Assembly: GCA_003531115.1 (NCBI GenBank)
Contig: DQHT01000081.1
Span: 6,436-26,663 of the forward strand
Direction: 5' to 3'
Length of the DNA stretch: 20,228 nt
DNA from: Bacteroidota bacterium
GTDB lineage: Bacteria > Bacteroidota > Bacteroidia > UBA8524
Below, piece by piece: positions 8,713-16,303 of this stretch (the stretch's first letter is position 1; each line of letters starts with the position of its first letter). The notes under the pieces were generated by a model, which saw only the letters and a list, made by a program, of their open reading frames with translations, had not been told where the DNA came from and searched no databases. The translations under genes were made by a program, and so were the position numbers.

Positions 8713-9741
8713 TTATTTCACCACAACAATAGCCTGTTTAACCTGTTGATTCTTTTCACTGATTCGAATGATGTATTTGCCTTTAACCAGACCATTTACA
8801 TCGATCAACAGGATATATTCCGGCTGAACAAAATCTTCCACTACCGTTTGACCGAGCATATTGATGAGCTGTATATGTACTGTACTGCTAAATGCACCAC
8901 GGATGTGAAGGGTTTCAGAAACCGGATTCGGGTAAATGCTCACATCGATCTGATCCTCAGTTTCGATTCCTGTTGTGTTTTTTGAGAAATAGGTACAATC
9001 CAGGGTGTCGATACATCCTTTATTTTCCACCCGTAGTGAGTAGTTTCCTGCTTCAGACAGGGTCACCCGGGATTCTGTGGCGTTAGGAACCGGGAAATAA
9101 CCCGGGCAGATCAACCACTGGTAAGCATCGGCTGGTATGGCTGCATACAAACCTTCTGTTTCTTTGATAATGGGGGAACGGGTTTTGGTAACTTCCAGAG
9201 TAAGTGTAACCACCGAATCACAGGCCCCACTGCGGGCAAAACTGCTTTGGTATACACCATTTTCATGGAGCCACTTTGTTCCGAAAAAGAGGCTGTCGCC
9301 TTCGCATAATGACTTTTTGATGGATGTTTTGACAGAGGGTAAACCTTGTACCTGCACAAGCACCACTGAATCGCAACCCCAGGAAGCTTTATAATGGAGC
9401 TGATAGGTTCCCGGCTCGGAGATGACATGGCCACCCAGGTCAAGGCTTTGTCCTTCGCACAGGTACATGATCCTTTCGCCATAACTGTTGGGCATATGCC
9501 ATAAAGCCAGGTGTACGATAGAATCGCAGCCGTTTTGATCCTGAAAAGTTGCGTCGTAAGTGCCTTCTTTTTTAAGCCAGGCATTGTTGAAGTAAAAGCT
9601 GTCGCTGGTACAAATATGTGCCTCAGCATTATTTTCATAAGCGCAGGCTACAGTAGAACGAAGTGGGGTACTTTCGGCGGTTTGCACGAGCAAACAGAAG
9701 CCTAAGGCAAATACCCATGCCTTTGAGATTAACGTATTCAT
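8713..9741 (-). CDS. Secreted repeat protein with T9SS C-terminal sorting domain
   Basis: The start at 9741 (342 residues) is preferred to one 11 codons upstream because it places a signal peptide (MNTLISKAWVFALGF...) at the N-terminus. The mature part has three repeats with exact 51-residue spacing: the first cysteines are C44, C95 and C146 and the second cysteines C72, C123 and C174, always 28 residues apart. Each repeat contains a G-x-Y turn and a CDS(I/V)V segment. A divergent Ig-like region with AYQW follows (about 190-254). The last 75 residues are a type A sorting domain (TIGR04183-like) starting SIYPNP and ending in a short lysine-tipped strand. Such domains direct export through the type IX system, usually with surface attachment or release. 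No catalytic motif is seen, so an adhesive or structural role is only an inference. Confidence 0.87.
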   Translation of the reverse strand: MNTLISKAWVFALGFCLLVQTAESTPLRSTVACAYENNAEAHICTSDSFYFNNAWLKKEGTYDATFQDQNGCDSIVHLALWHMPNSYGERIMYLCEGQSLDLGGHVISEPGTYQLHYKASWGCDSVVLVQVQGLPSVKTSIKKSLCEGDSLFFGTKWLHENGVYQSSFARSGACDSVVTLTLEVTKTRSPIIKETEGLYAAIPADAYQWLICPGYFPVPNATESRVTLSEAGNYSLRVENKGCIDTLDCTYFSKNTTGIETEDQIDVSIYPNPVSETLHIRGAFSSTVHIQLINMLGQTVVEDFVQPEYILLIDVNGLVKGKYIIRISEKNQQVKQAIVVVK

Positions 9742-9977
9742 TTTAGTGTAAAAATTGGTTGGAACAAAGGACATTCACCTGCATTACGTGCAGATGAAGG
9801 AATCATAAAGGTTTCAAGGAGTTTTTGGGAGCTGGTCCCGGGATATTATCCCTTTTGGTGGCGCAAAGGTGTTTATTAAAAACAAAAAGAAATTACCAAA
9901 TTGTTAAAATTCAATTTTGGTTTTATGGATGGTCATTTTGAATTGATGATTCAAAATTTAAAAGAAATTACATAATG
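9742..9977. other. Intergenic region with several inverted repeats
   Basis: This 236-bp AT-rich gap lies between lipA and the T9SS cargo gene, both on the minus strand. It contains CTGCA/TGCAG (9779-9793, 5-nt loop), GGGATA-T-TATCCC (9840-9852), CCAAATTG/CAATTTTGG (9896-9920, one bulge) and a perfect 9-bp pair ATTTTGAAT/ATTCAAAAT (9935-9957, 5-nt loop). On the minus strand CACCTTTGCGCC (9859-9870) resembles the TACCTTTGCGCC found just before the ABC-F gene and may be the -7 region of the cargo gene. No coding sequence is seen, and no hairpin here has a following T-run that would make it a clear lipA terminator. Confidence 0.5.
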
Positions 9978-10868
9978 CTACAAATGCCTTTCTGAATGGT
10001 AGGAACTTCTCACCATCGGACCGGATTCAACATAATCGAATCCTCTTTTGAGTCCTTCTTCCTTATACATGGCAAATTTGTCGGGATGAACGAATTCCTG
10101 TACATCGAGGTGCATTTTGGTAGGTTGCAGGTATTGGCCCAGCGTTAATACGTCACAGCCGTGGGCTACAAGGTCATCCATACTTTTAAAAACTTCTTCG
10201 TCGGTTTCGCCGATTCCGAGCATAATGCCTGATTTGGTACGTGATCCCCTTTCTTTGGTGAGGCGGATCTGTTCCAGGGAACGTTCATATTTGGCCTGGG
10301 GACGAACTTTTCTGTAGAGGCGTTCCACGGTTTCCATATTATGAGAAACAACTTCGGGTTTTTCGTCAATGACCATGTAAAGCAGGTCCCATTGGGCTTT
10401 AAAATCCGGGATCAGGGTTTCGATGGTGGTTCCCGGGCTTAAGCGTTTTACCTCACGAATGGTTTCGGCCCAAACGGTGGCTCCTTTGTCTTTGAGTTCA
10501 TCGCGGTTAACCGAGGTGATCACGGCGTGCTGCACTTTCATTAAATGGATGGCCTCAGCCACGCGGCGGGGCTCGTCCATATCATATTCTGTGGGGCGAC
10601 CGGTAGCAACTGCACAAAAGGAGCAGGAGCGGGTACATATATTCCCCAGGATCATAAAGGTAGCAGTGCCTTCTCCCCAACATTCTCCCATATTCGGGCA
10701 ATTGCCGCTTTCGCAGATCGTATGGAGCTTATGTTCATCAACCAGCTTACGAACGGAACGGTAATTTTCACCTGTGGGCAATTTTACTTTGAGCCAGGAA
10801 GGCTTTTTTACACGTTCAGGTATGGGATTATTTTCAGAAGAGGGCTGTATAACGGGAAGTTCTATCAC
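9978..10868 (-). CDS. lipA: Lipoyl synthase
   Basis: LipA is a radical SAM enzyme that inserts two sulfur atoms into octanoyl groups on carrier proteins such as the glycine cleavage H protein and 2-oxoacid dehydrogenase E2. Both iron-sulfur clusters are visible: the auxiliary cluster motif [12 protein letters not shown] (C52, C57, C63), the radical SAM motif CTRSCSFC (C78, C82, C85), and the C-terminal RSSY whose serine ligates the auxiliary cluster. The GTG at 10868 was chosen: AGAAAGGA lies just ahead of it, it gives MIELPVIQ..., and it leaves a 19-bp gap after the upstream gene. A TTG at 10904 would also be in frame but overlaps that gene by 17 bp. The product of 296 residues is normal. 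It is probably co-transcribed with the secreted hypothetical gene before it. Confidence 0.96.
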   Translation of the reverse strand: MIELPVIQPSSENNPIPERVKKPSWLKVKLPTGENYRSVRKLVDEHKLHTICESGNCPNMGECWGEGTATFMILGNICTRSCSFCAVATGRPTEYDMDEPRRVAEAIHLMKVQHAVITSVNRDELKDKGATVWAETIREVKRLSPGTTIETLIPDFKAQWDLLYMVIDEKPEVVSHNMETVERLYRKVRPQAKYERSLEQIRLTKERGSRTKSGIMLGIGETDEEVFKSMDDLVAHGCDVLTLGQYLQPTKMHLDVQEFVHPDKFAMYKEEGLKRGFDYVESGPMVRSSYHSERHL

Positions 10869-10887
10869 AATGATTCCTTTCTGGGAA

Positions 10888-11628
10888 CTACCAACTGTTC
10901 CCAATATTCAGGCAAATATACAACGAGGTAAAGATATTCTTGTTCGAAGCGAGTGCAAGAATCGGGATATCTCGTCCAAAGGCATCAATGACCATTCCGA
11001 GTTCCACGCCCTGAACCTGATCGTAATAGTCGCTCCAGTCGAATTGCAGGTTTGCTTTTAAATTAAGGCCAAGCCGCCCTTGTGTTCCTGAAATTCCAGA
11101 AAAAAAGGAAGAGTTTCCAAAGATGGTCGTGGGATCGGTATGTTTTTCCGGATCATATTTTTCACTCACCAGGTATCCGGCCTGATTGTCGGGCGTAGGA
11201 TAATAGATTTCCAGATATACAGGCTTCAGCATAGCTATACTGGGACCGGCGCTGACCTGAAATCGGGTGGCTATGGTATGTTTATAGAAGTGTGTACTGA
11301 GGTCCCAGCGTCGCCCATATCCGCCGCGGGCTATGTATACCGAATTTAATTTTCCATAAAAAAAGGAACCCGGCGCACTAAAACTGGCACTCCTCACCCG
11401 CCGCTCTTTTTCATGTTTCATGCTCACCAGGTCGAAGTCGAACATACGCCAAACACCGGATTCGTTTTTTTTGCCTGCTTTCAAATTGATACCCAGGCCC
11501 CGGGGATGCCAGAACAAGCCTCCGGAGATCTCGCGATGAAAATTCGGATTGCTCTTCTGCTCGTATTGTGCCATATTTGGGAGGGCATATAGGAAACAGA
11601 TAAGGAAAAGGAGAGGCGCCTTGAGCAT
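10888..11628 (-). CDS. Secreted hypothetical protein upstream of lipA
   Basis: The 246-residue product starts with a signal peptide ([21 protein letters not shown], likely cut after MAQ). The rest has alternating hydrophobic and polar residues, many glycines and aromatics, and segments such as [20 protein letters not shown] that resemble outer-membrane barrel strands. No conserved catalytic motif was recognised, and the family is not known to me by name. Its stop is 19 bp before the lipA start, so the two genes probably form an operon, though the product need have no part in lipoate synthesis. On the minus strand TAAATTTG ends only 4 bp before the ATG. It diverges from the OsmC-family gene across 29 bp. 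Confidence 0.75.
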   Translation of the reverse strand: MLKAPLLFLICFLYALPNMAQYEQKSNPNFHREISGGLFWHPRGLGINLKAGKKNESGVWRMFDFDLVSMKHEKERRVRSASFSAPGSFFYGKLNSVYIARGGYGRRWDLSTHFYKHTIATRFQVSAGPSIAMLKPVYLEIYYPTPDNQAGYLVSEKYDPEKHTDPTTIFGNSSFFSGISGTQGRLGLNLKANLQFDWSDYYDQVQGVELGMVIDAFGRDIPILALASNKNIFTSLYICLNIGNSW

Positions 11629-11632
11629 AAAA

Positions 11633-11640
11633 CAAATTTA
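11633..11640 (-). promoter_or_regulatory. Candidate -7 box immediately before the start codon
   Basis: The minus strand reads TAAATTTG, then TTTT, then the ATG at 11628. If this is the true -7 element, transcription would begin at or next to the start codon and the mRNA would be nearly leaderless. No -33 TTTG is seen at 19 bp. Confidence 0.4.
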
Positions 11641-11657
11641 CGAAAAGCAAACAGCAA

Positions 11658-12074
11658 ATGTTCACTTCAGAAGTAATCTATTTAGGCAATTTACGTACCG
11701 AAGCCACCCACCTGCGTTCGGGGAATTCAATGATAACCGATGCTCCGGTAGACAATAAAGGAAAAGGAGAATATTTTTCACCAACCGATACGGTCGCTAC
11801 CGCATTGGCAACCTGTATGCTCACCACAATGGGAATTGCGGCTGAAGGACGGGGCATTAATATGGAAGGGTGCCGTGCCGAGGTCATGAAACATATGGCA
11901 TCGGCCCCGCGGCGCATTGAAGCCATCGATGTAACGATCTATTTTTCTCCGCATATCACGTATACGGAAGATCAAAAACAAGTTTTAGAAAAAATAGGAA
12001 GGGAATGTCCTGTTGCACGCAGCCTGCATCCTGATCTTGAACAACGCATCCGCTTCAATTACGGGGACGAATAA
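11658..12074 (+). CDS. OsmC/Ohr-family protein
   Basis: The 138-residue product belongs to the OsmC/Ohr superfamily of small cytosolic proteins, whose characterised members reduce organic hydroperoxides using a pair of cysteines. Both cysteines are placed as expected: C53 in ALATCMLTTMG at the start of the long central helix, and C117 in ECPVARSLHPDL. The upstream SPTDTVATALATC segment matches the family's SPxxLxxxAxxxC pattern. The ATG at 11658 is preferred because the product starts directly with the first strand (FTSEVIYLGNLRTEATH). The sequence looks closer to the YhfA/OsmC-like branch than to Ohr, so peroxidase activity is probable but not certain. It diverges from the secreted hypothetical gene and converges on the 36-residue lipoprotein gene. 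Confidence 0.9.
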   Translation: MFTSEVIYLGNLRTEATHLRSGNSMITDAPVDNKGKGEYFSPTDTVATALATCMLTTMGIAAEGRGINMEGCRAEVMKHMASAPRRIEAIDVTIYFSPHITYTEDQKQVLEKIGRECPVARSLHPDLEQRIRFNYGDE

Positions 12075-12097
12075 TACCTTAAGATGGAGAGGAGGGC

Positions 12098-12208
12098 CTA
12101 TTTTGCTACGTTTGTGAGCTTATAAGCAGGACAGCGATCTCTGTGACACGAAGTCAACAGCATACTGCCAACGAAGAGTATCACGAATGCGACGATGATT
12201 TTTTTCAT
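12098..12208 (-). CDS. Small lipoprotein with CPAY motif (36 aa)
   Basis: A 37-codon frame on the minus strand between the OsmC-family and methyltransferase genes encodes 36 residues. MKKIIVAFVILFVGS opens a lipoprotein signal peptide, with the lipobox LLTSC (lipidated C21). The mature peptide is only 16 residues, starting CHRDRCPAY and ending NVAK, followed by TAG. It fits a recurring type of tiny Bacteroidota lipoprotein that I recall as carrying a CPAY-like segment, though I cannot name a family. A TAAATTTG box lies upstream on the minus strand, with TCTG 19 bp before it. Function is unknown. It lies outside, and antisense to, the most likely reading of the neighbouring genes. Confidence 0.72.
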   Translation of the reverse strand: MKKIIVAFVILFVGSMLLTSCHRDRCPAYKLTNVAK

Positions 12209-12232
12209 ATTCGGTTGTGGGGCTCAAATATC

Positions 12233-13441
12233 ATGCAAAGAAATACAAATTTACTTGAAATATTACGAAACGCAGAGGTTCAGGCTTTTGCAGAAGCGAA
12301 TAAAAACGCCCGCACAGGTGATTTGGCGCTGCGTTTCAGCGGAAAAGTAAAATTTCCTTTAGCTCCGGTTATTGAATGGATCGACGCGCTGCAACGGGCA
12401 GAAAAGAAACTTCCGGTTCATGCATCAAAATCCTGCTTCCTCACAAAAAGAGCCCTTGAACAGGCAAGCTCTGAAGCCACTGCCCGCTACAAGGCAACAC
12501 AGGTTCAGGGTGAAAATATGTTGAATCTGTGCGGAGGACTGGGCGTGGATGATTGGGCTTTTGCCGCAGTTTTTGAGCGCATTATTTCGCTCGAAAAGGA
12601 CAAGAGCCTGCACGATCTTGCTGAAGCCAATCTCGAAAAACTGAAGCTTCCTTCCATCCATCGAAAAAATTGCAGTGCCGAAGAATTTTTAGACGAAAAC
12701 AAGGAGCATTATGTTTGGATCTATGCCGACCCCGACAGGAGAGAGGCTGGAAAAAGATTGGTGAGCCTGGCAGATTGTAGTCCGGATCTGCCGGCATTAT
12801 GGCCGCTTATTCAAGAGAGATCCGGTTTTCAGTTGATCAAACTTTCTCCTCTGTATCCTCTGGAGCAGTTGGAAATAGAACTAAAAGGCCTTTTTCGTAT
12901 AGAAGTTGTTTCCTGGCAAAATGAGGTAAAAGAAGTTTTGGCCTATTGTTCTTCGAATGAGCAAAACATCCCTGTGACACGCAAAGCTGTTTCAATTGAA
13001 ACAAATGGAAGCATTTTCTTTGAGGGACAGGTCGAAAAAGGCCAGACCGCTCTACCGGCACAAGGCGGATATTTTTATGAAGCCCATCCGGCTTTGGCTA
13101 AGGCAAATTTGGCCGTAACATACGCCTCAAGCCAGGGCACGGAAATATTGGTACCGAATGGCTTGTTTCAGCAATCTGCTGAATTGGTGCCTGACTTTTT
13201 CGGCAGGTCCTTTGTCAGGGTAGACGGCGATGGGTATTCCCGAAAGAAATTTCAGCGGTATTTAAAGACCCGGGGTATTATTAAAGCTAATTTTACCTGC
13301 CGTTATTTTAAACAATCTCCTGAAGAGCTTAAGAAGGCACATGGGATGGATGACGGGGGCGAAGATTACTTTTTCTTCTTTGAAAAGGGCAATAAAGAAC
13401 CTCATTTCATCCATGGCAGGAAATTAGCATACAATGGCTAA
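12233..13441 (+). CDS. THUMP-like domain class I SAM-dependent methyltransferase (PG_1098-like)
   Basis: The 402-residue product resembles the Bacteroidota family with a Rossmann methyltransferase core followed by a ferredoxin-like and a THUMP-like domain (PF18096 type, PG_1098 of Porphyromonas). SAM-binding motif I is NLCGGLGVDD (about 98-107). The catalytic-loop-like motif is ADPDRR (165-170), matching the family's DPxRR. The C-terminal part (about 290-402) has basic segments such as GYSRKKFQRYLKTRGI, suited to RNA binding. The substrate is unknown; RNA methylation is inferred from the THUMP-like domain. The ATG at 12233 was chosen because an upstream extension to 12143 starts at GTG, is poor in hydrophobic residues and would overlap the small lipoprotein gene. 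The DUF4197 gene starts 12 bp after its stop. Confidence 0.82.
   Translation: MQRNTNLLEILRNAEVQAFAEANKNARTGDLALRFSGKVKFPLAPVIEWIDALQRAEKKLPVHASKSCFLTKRALEQASSEATARYKATQVQGENMLNLCGGLGVDDWAFAAVFERIISLEKDKSLHDLAEANLEKLKLPSIHRKNCSAEEFLDENKEHYVWIYADPDRREAGKRLVSLADCSPDLPALWPLIQERSGFQLIKLSPLYPLEQLEIELKGLFRIEVVSWQNEVKEVLAYCSSNEQNIPVTRKAVSIETNGSIFFEGQVEKGQTALPAQGGYFYEAHPALAKANLAVTYASSQGTEILVPNGLFQQSAELVPDFFGRSFVRVDGDGYSRKKFQRYLKTRGIIKANFTCRYFKQSPEELKKAHGMDDGGEDYFFFFEKGNKEPHFIHGRKLAYNG
12246..12253 (-). promoter_or_regulatory. Candidate -7 box for the CPAY lipoprotein
   Basis: TAAATTTG on the minus strand is a perfect TAnnTTTG match, with TCTG (one mismatch to TTTG) exactly 19 bp upstream at 12273-12276. 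It would give a leader of about 30 nt. It lies inside the first codons of the oppositely oriented methyltransferase gene. Confidence 0.45.
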
Positions 13442-13453
13442 ATTTGAACGACT

Positions 13454-14182
13454 ATGAAAAAATTTGCTTTGATAATGAGTTGTGCAGCAATGTTATCTTT
13501 CGGTTCCTGTGAGGAATTAACAGATATCGCCCAACAAACAGGTCTCACCAATGATGAAGTGGTAAAAGGCCTGAAAGAAGCCCTTGAAGTAAGCACAGAT
13601 ACTTCCGTTTCCATTTTGAATGCCCTCAACGGTTATTACGGAGATGAATCCGTGAAAATTTTATTACCCCCTGAAGCTTCTGTTATTTTTGATAACCTGA
13701 GTAAAATACCAGGAGGCGACCAGTTGGTTGAACAAACCATATTATCGATAAACCGTGCCGCAGAGGATGCCGCAATAGAAGCGAAGCCCATTTTCGTCAA
13801 TGCCATCACCAATATGTCATTCAGCGATGCCTTTGCCATCTTAGAAGGACACGATTCTTCGGCTACCGAATATTTGAATGACAATACTTACGACGACCTG
13901 GTTATTGCTTTTGCTCCGAAAATTTCCACCTCATTGAGCAAACCCCTGGTCGGCAATGTTTCAGCTGAGTCGGCCTACCAGGATCTGGTTAATAAATACA
14001 ATGTTGTGGCCAATGCAAGCTTCGGCCTTATCGCACCAATCACACAAAACACCCTGGGCGAATACACAACTACCCGGGCATTGGATGGCCTGTTTAAAAA
14101 GGTAACGATCGAAGAAGGCAAGATCAGGAACGATATCGGGCATCAGGTTTCTGAATTGCTGAAAAAGGTATTTGGGGAGTAA
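13454..14182 (+). CDS. DUF4197 lipoprotein
   Basis: The 242-residue product has a lipoprotein signal peptide with lipobox FGSC (lipidated C19), followed at once by acidic residues (EELTD), a pattern some Bacteroidota use for surface export. The mature part is mostly helical and matches DUF4197 as I remember it: GLTNDEVVKGLKEAL near the start, GYYGDESVKILLPPE, then ALDGLFKKVTIEEGKIR near the end. The family is periplasmic or surface located and its function is not established. It follows the methyltransferase gene by 12 bp and may be co-transcribed, although TAAATTTG at 13439-13446, overlapping the previous stop codon, could be a separate -7 box. Its TAA abuts the stop of the opposite-strand regulator gene with no gap. 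Confidence 0.88.
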   Translation: MKKFALIMSCAAMLSFGSCEELTDIAQQTGLTNDEVVKGLKEALEVSTDTSVSILNALNGYYGDESVKILLPPEASVIFDNLSKIPGGDQLVEQTILSINRAAEDAAIEAKPIFVNAITNMSFSDAFAILEGHDSSATEYLNDNTYDDLVIAFAPKISTSLSKPLVGNVSAESAYQDLVNKYNVVANASFGLIAPITQNTLGEYTTTRALDGLFKKVTIEEGKIRNDIGHQVSELLKKVFGE

Positions 14183-14821
14183 TTACAAATGCACAAGTCC
14201 GTGTTTCAGGGCGTAGATAACCAGCCCGACACGTGATTTGACTTTAAATTTCCCGAAAAGCGCAATGCGGTAATGGTCAATGGTTTTGAAACTTAGCTGC
14301 ATTTGTTCCGCAATTTCTTTGTAGGTAAGTTCCGAGCAGGAAAGGACCAAAAATTGGGTTTCTTTATCCGAGAGCATTTCCTTTTCGTTAACGTTTTTGT
14401 TGCTCTGAATGGTTTCCAGCATATGGGCGGTAGCCGCATCGGAAAAGTAATACCCCCCTTTCTCTACAATAAGCAAACCTTCTTCAAGCTCTTGGGGACG
14501 AATATCCTTAGAAATAAAGCCCCGCACGCCCTGACGAAGGAGGTAGAGGATACGAGCCTCTTCGTCGAGCATAGACAGTACCAATACTTTTATCTCAGGA
14601 AACTCGCTTTTCAGGATATTGGCCGTTTGTTCTCCATCCATAATGGGCATCTGGGCGTCGAGCAACAAAATTTCAGGAACCATTCCTTTTCTGATATAGT
14701 ACAAGGCATCTCTGCCATTTTCAGCTTCCCAGAGGATTTCGGATGGAGTCGTAAAATCCTCAATAAGCTGACGTAAGCCTTTCCTGAATAGCTGGTGATC
14801 GTCGCAGAGCGCTAATTTCAT
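14183..14821 (-). CDS. LuxR/NarL-type response regulator
   Basis: The 212-residue product has an N-terminal receiver domain (about 1-118) with acidic pocket D7/D8, phospho-acceptor D55 in LLLDAQMP, switch S83 and K105. The C-terminal helix-turn-helix (about 148-212) is of the GerE/LuxR type, with LSDKETQFLVL and the recognition region YKEIAEQMQLSFKTIDHYR. It would bind DNA after phosphorylation. Its ATG overlaps the stop of the histidine kinase gene by 4 bp (ATGA), the usual sign of a translationally coupled cognate pair. It is the last gene of the four-gene operon. Target genes are unknown; the 14-bp palindrome at 16690-16703 upstream of the operon is a possible binding site by autoregulation. 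Confidence 0.95.
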   Translation of the reverse strand: MKLALCDDHQLFRKGLRQLIEDFTTPSEILWEAENGRDALYYIRKGMVPEILLLDAQMPIMDGEQTANILKSEFPEIKVLVLSMLDEEARILYLLRQGVRGFISKDIRPQELEEGLLIVEKGGYYFSDAATAHMLETIQSNKNVNEKEMLSDKETQFLVLSCSELTYKEIAEQMQLSFKTIDHYRIALFGKFKVKSRVGLVIYALKHGLVHL

Positions 14822-15621
14822 GATGTTTTATATGTATTGGCGGGCAAATTAATCAAAAAGGAGGCTCCACCCTCAACTTTACTGGCTATGGTAAGTTCGG
14901 CACCAATTTGTTTACAACGTTCAAAAAGGTTGAGTATGCCGCTTCCCTGATGCAGGGATTGCGGATCAAAACCTTTACCGCTATCCTGGCATTGTAGCCT
15001 TAAGCCTGTGCTTTCATGTTCAAGCTTGATAAAGATCTCGCTGGCGCCACTGTGTTTGAGCGAATTATTCAGCAATTCCTGAAAAACCCTGTATAAAAAG
15101 ATGGCTGCCTGGGAAGAAAGACCGGGCAAATCTTCCGGTCCGCTAAAATGTATATTGGCTAATCCCAAACGGTTGCTGCGGTCCACTTCAAAACGCATCA
15201 TATCGACCAGTCCGAAGCGCTCTAAGTTCTGGCTGTTCAATCCTCTGGATAAAGCCCGGATCTGGTCGATAAGGCTCTGGCTATGTTCCCTCAGCTCGGA
15301 AAGGATTTCATTGTTTTGCGTATCCGATTTTCGCAGCAGCAATTCCACCTGCATTTTTAGGAAACTGGCCATTTGCCCGATATTGTCGTGCAATTCACGA
15401 CCAATATAATTGAGGCTTTCGTTTTTTATCTCCGCCTGAATTTCCATCAATTCCTGTTGAAAGAGCAGTTTTTGTTCCTGCTGCTGTTTTTCATGGAGCA
15501 GCTGGCGCCGGCGGTACTGCAATACAAAATAGATCAAAAAGGAACTCATCAGTATGGCAAAGGCAGTGCCTGCTACCCAAAGGCTGACTATCGCAGCTAT
15601 TTCATTTTGCGCTGTGTTCAT
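14818..15621 (-). CDS. Sensor histidine kinase (HisKA_3 type, single membrane helix)
   Basis: The ATG at 15621 gives 267 residues. One membrane helix at about residues 10-33 is followed by a basic RRR stop and a glutamine-rich coiled coil (about 37-70). The phospho-accepting histidine is H78 in GRELHDNIGQ, as in NarX/DesK-type kinases. The C-terminal ATPase domain shows the N box (ELLNNSLKHS), the G1 box (DSGKGFD) and the G2 box (GSGILNLFERC). There is no periplasmic or PAS sensor domain, so signal input probably comes from a partner, most likely the seven-helix protein encoded just upstream, whose gene overlaps this one by 20 bp. It is the cognate kinase of the LuxR-type regulator. An upstream TTG would add 21 residues and was not used. 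Confidence 0.93.
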   Translation of the reverse strand: MNTAQNEIAAIVSLWVAGTAFAILMSSFLIYFVLQYRRRQLLHEKQQQEQKLLFQQELMEIQAEIKNESLNYIGRELHDNIGQMASFLKMQVELLLRKSDTQNNEILSELREHSQSLIDQIRALSRGLNSQNLERFGLVDMMRFEVDRSNRLGLANIHFSGPEDLPGLSSQAAIFLYRVFQELLNNSLKHSGASEIFIKLEHESTGLRLQCQDSGKGFDPQSLHQGSGILNLFERCKQIGAELTIASKVEGGASFLINLPANTYKTS

Positions 15622-16303
15622 GTCGGAATTGGTTTGTTTTGACCTCAGCCCAAAAAGCAAGGAGAAAAAGCAGGAGCATAACAAAGGCGAAAATACTCGG
15701 GATATTTAAAAAAGACCTGGGATAGTCCCCGCCAATCCTTAAAAAATAGGCATGGAGGGCAAAGAAAAAAAAGACCCAGGAATTGAATATAAGCAGACCG
15801 GTGCTAATCCAAAACTGGGATTTATAACGAAGCAAAGTCGGGATAGGGTTGGCGAGCATTTGTTTAAAGGAAAACAAGGCGATAACAAGGATAAACAGAC
15901 AATGGAACATGATGGCATTGGTGGGCATAGCCACCATAAAGGGCTGAAACAACATGGCATTCAGAACAGTAAAGGCAAAAAGCAGGATGCTGCTCGCGAT
16001 AAAATAAAATTTCATCCCTTTTTCAGCCTTAAGGAGGGGATAGAAGTAGTAAATAAGCAACAAATAATACACGACCGTATAAACATGATGCACATGGGTA
16101 TTGCTGACATATTCTCTCCGGGTTGCGATTCCGACAAATTCTGAAATTGGCCAATAGATCAGCAAAGGAAACAACCGCCTGAATTCACTGCTTACCGATT
16201 TTCTATAATAATAGGTGAGAAATAGGATAAGGAGGAGGCCAACCGTGTACGGACTTAATTCCTCGTTAATAATTACTAAAAATTTGGAGTACCAGGTGGA
16301 CAT
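15602..16303 (-). CDS. Seven-helix membrane protein, putative sensor partner
   Basis: The 233-residue product is almost wholly membrane embedded. Seven hydrophobic segments lie at about residues 18-33, 43-60, 73-91, 99-118, 129-147, 164-187 and 202-219, with a short basic C-terminal tail (VKTNQFRHEHSAK). Histidines H70, H72 and H73 lie at the entry of the third helix. No known catalytic motif was recognised. It overlaps the 124-residue protein gene by 28 bp and the kinase gene by 20 bp, which ties it to the signalling operon. A receptor role, with the kinase as its output, is inferred from this context and from the kinase lacking a sensor domain. A transport or anchoring role cannot be excluded. 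Confidence 0.75.
   Translation of the reverse strand: MSTWYSKFLVIINEELSPYTVGLLLILFLTYYYRKSVSSEFRRLFPLLIYWPISEFVGIATRREYVSNTHVHHVYTVVYYLLLIYYFYPLLKAEKGMKFYFIASSILLFAFTVLNAMLFQPFMVAMPTNAIMFHCLFILVIALFSFKQMLANPIPTLLRYKSQFWISTGLLIFNSWVFFFFALHAYFLRIGGDYPRSFLNIPSIFAFVMLLLFLLAFWAEVKTNQFRHEHSAK

Noticed and set aside
12143..12232. Upstream extension of the methyltransferase by 30 codons from a GTG
   Set aside because: The added residues are not family-like and the stretch is better explained as the antisense small lipoprotein gene.
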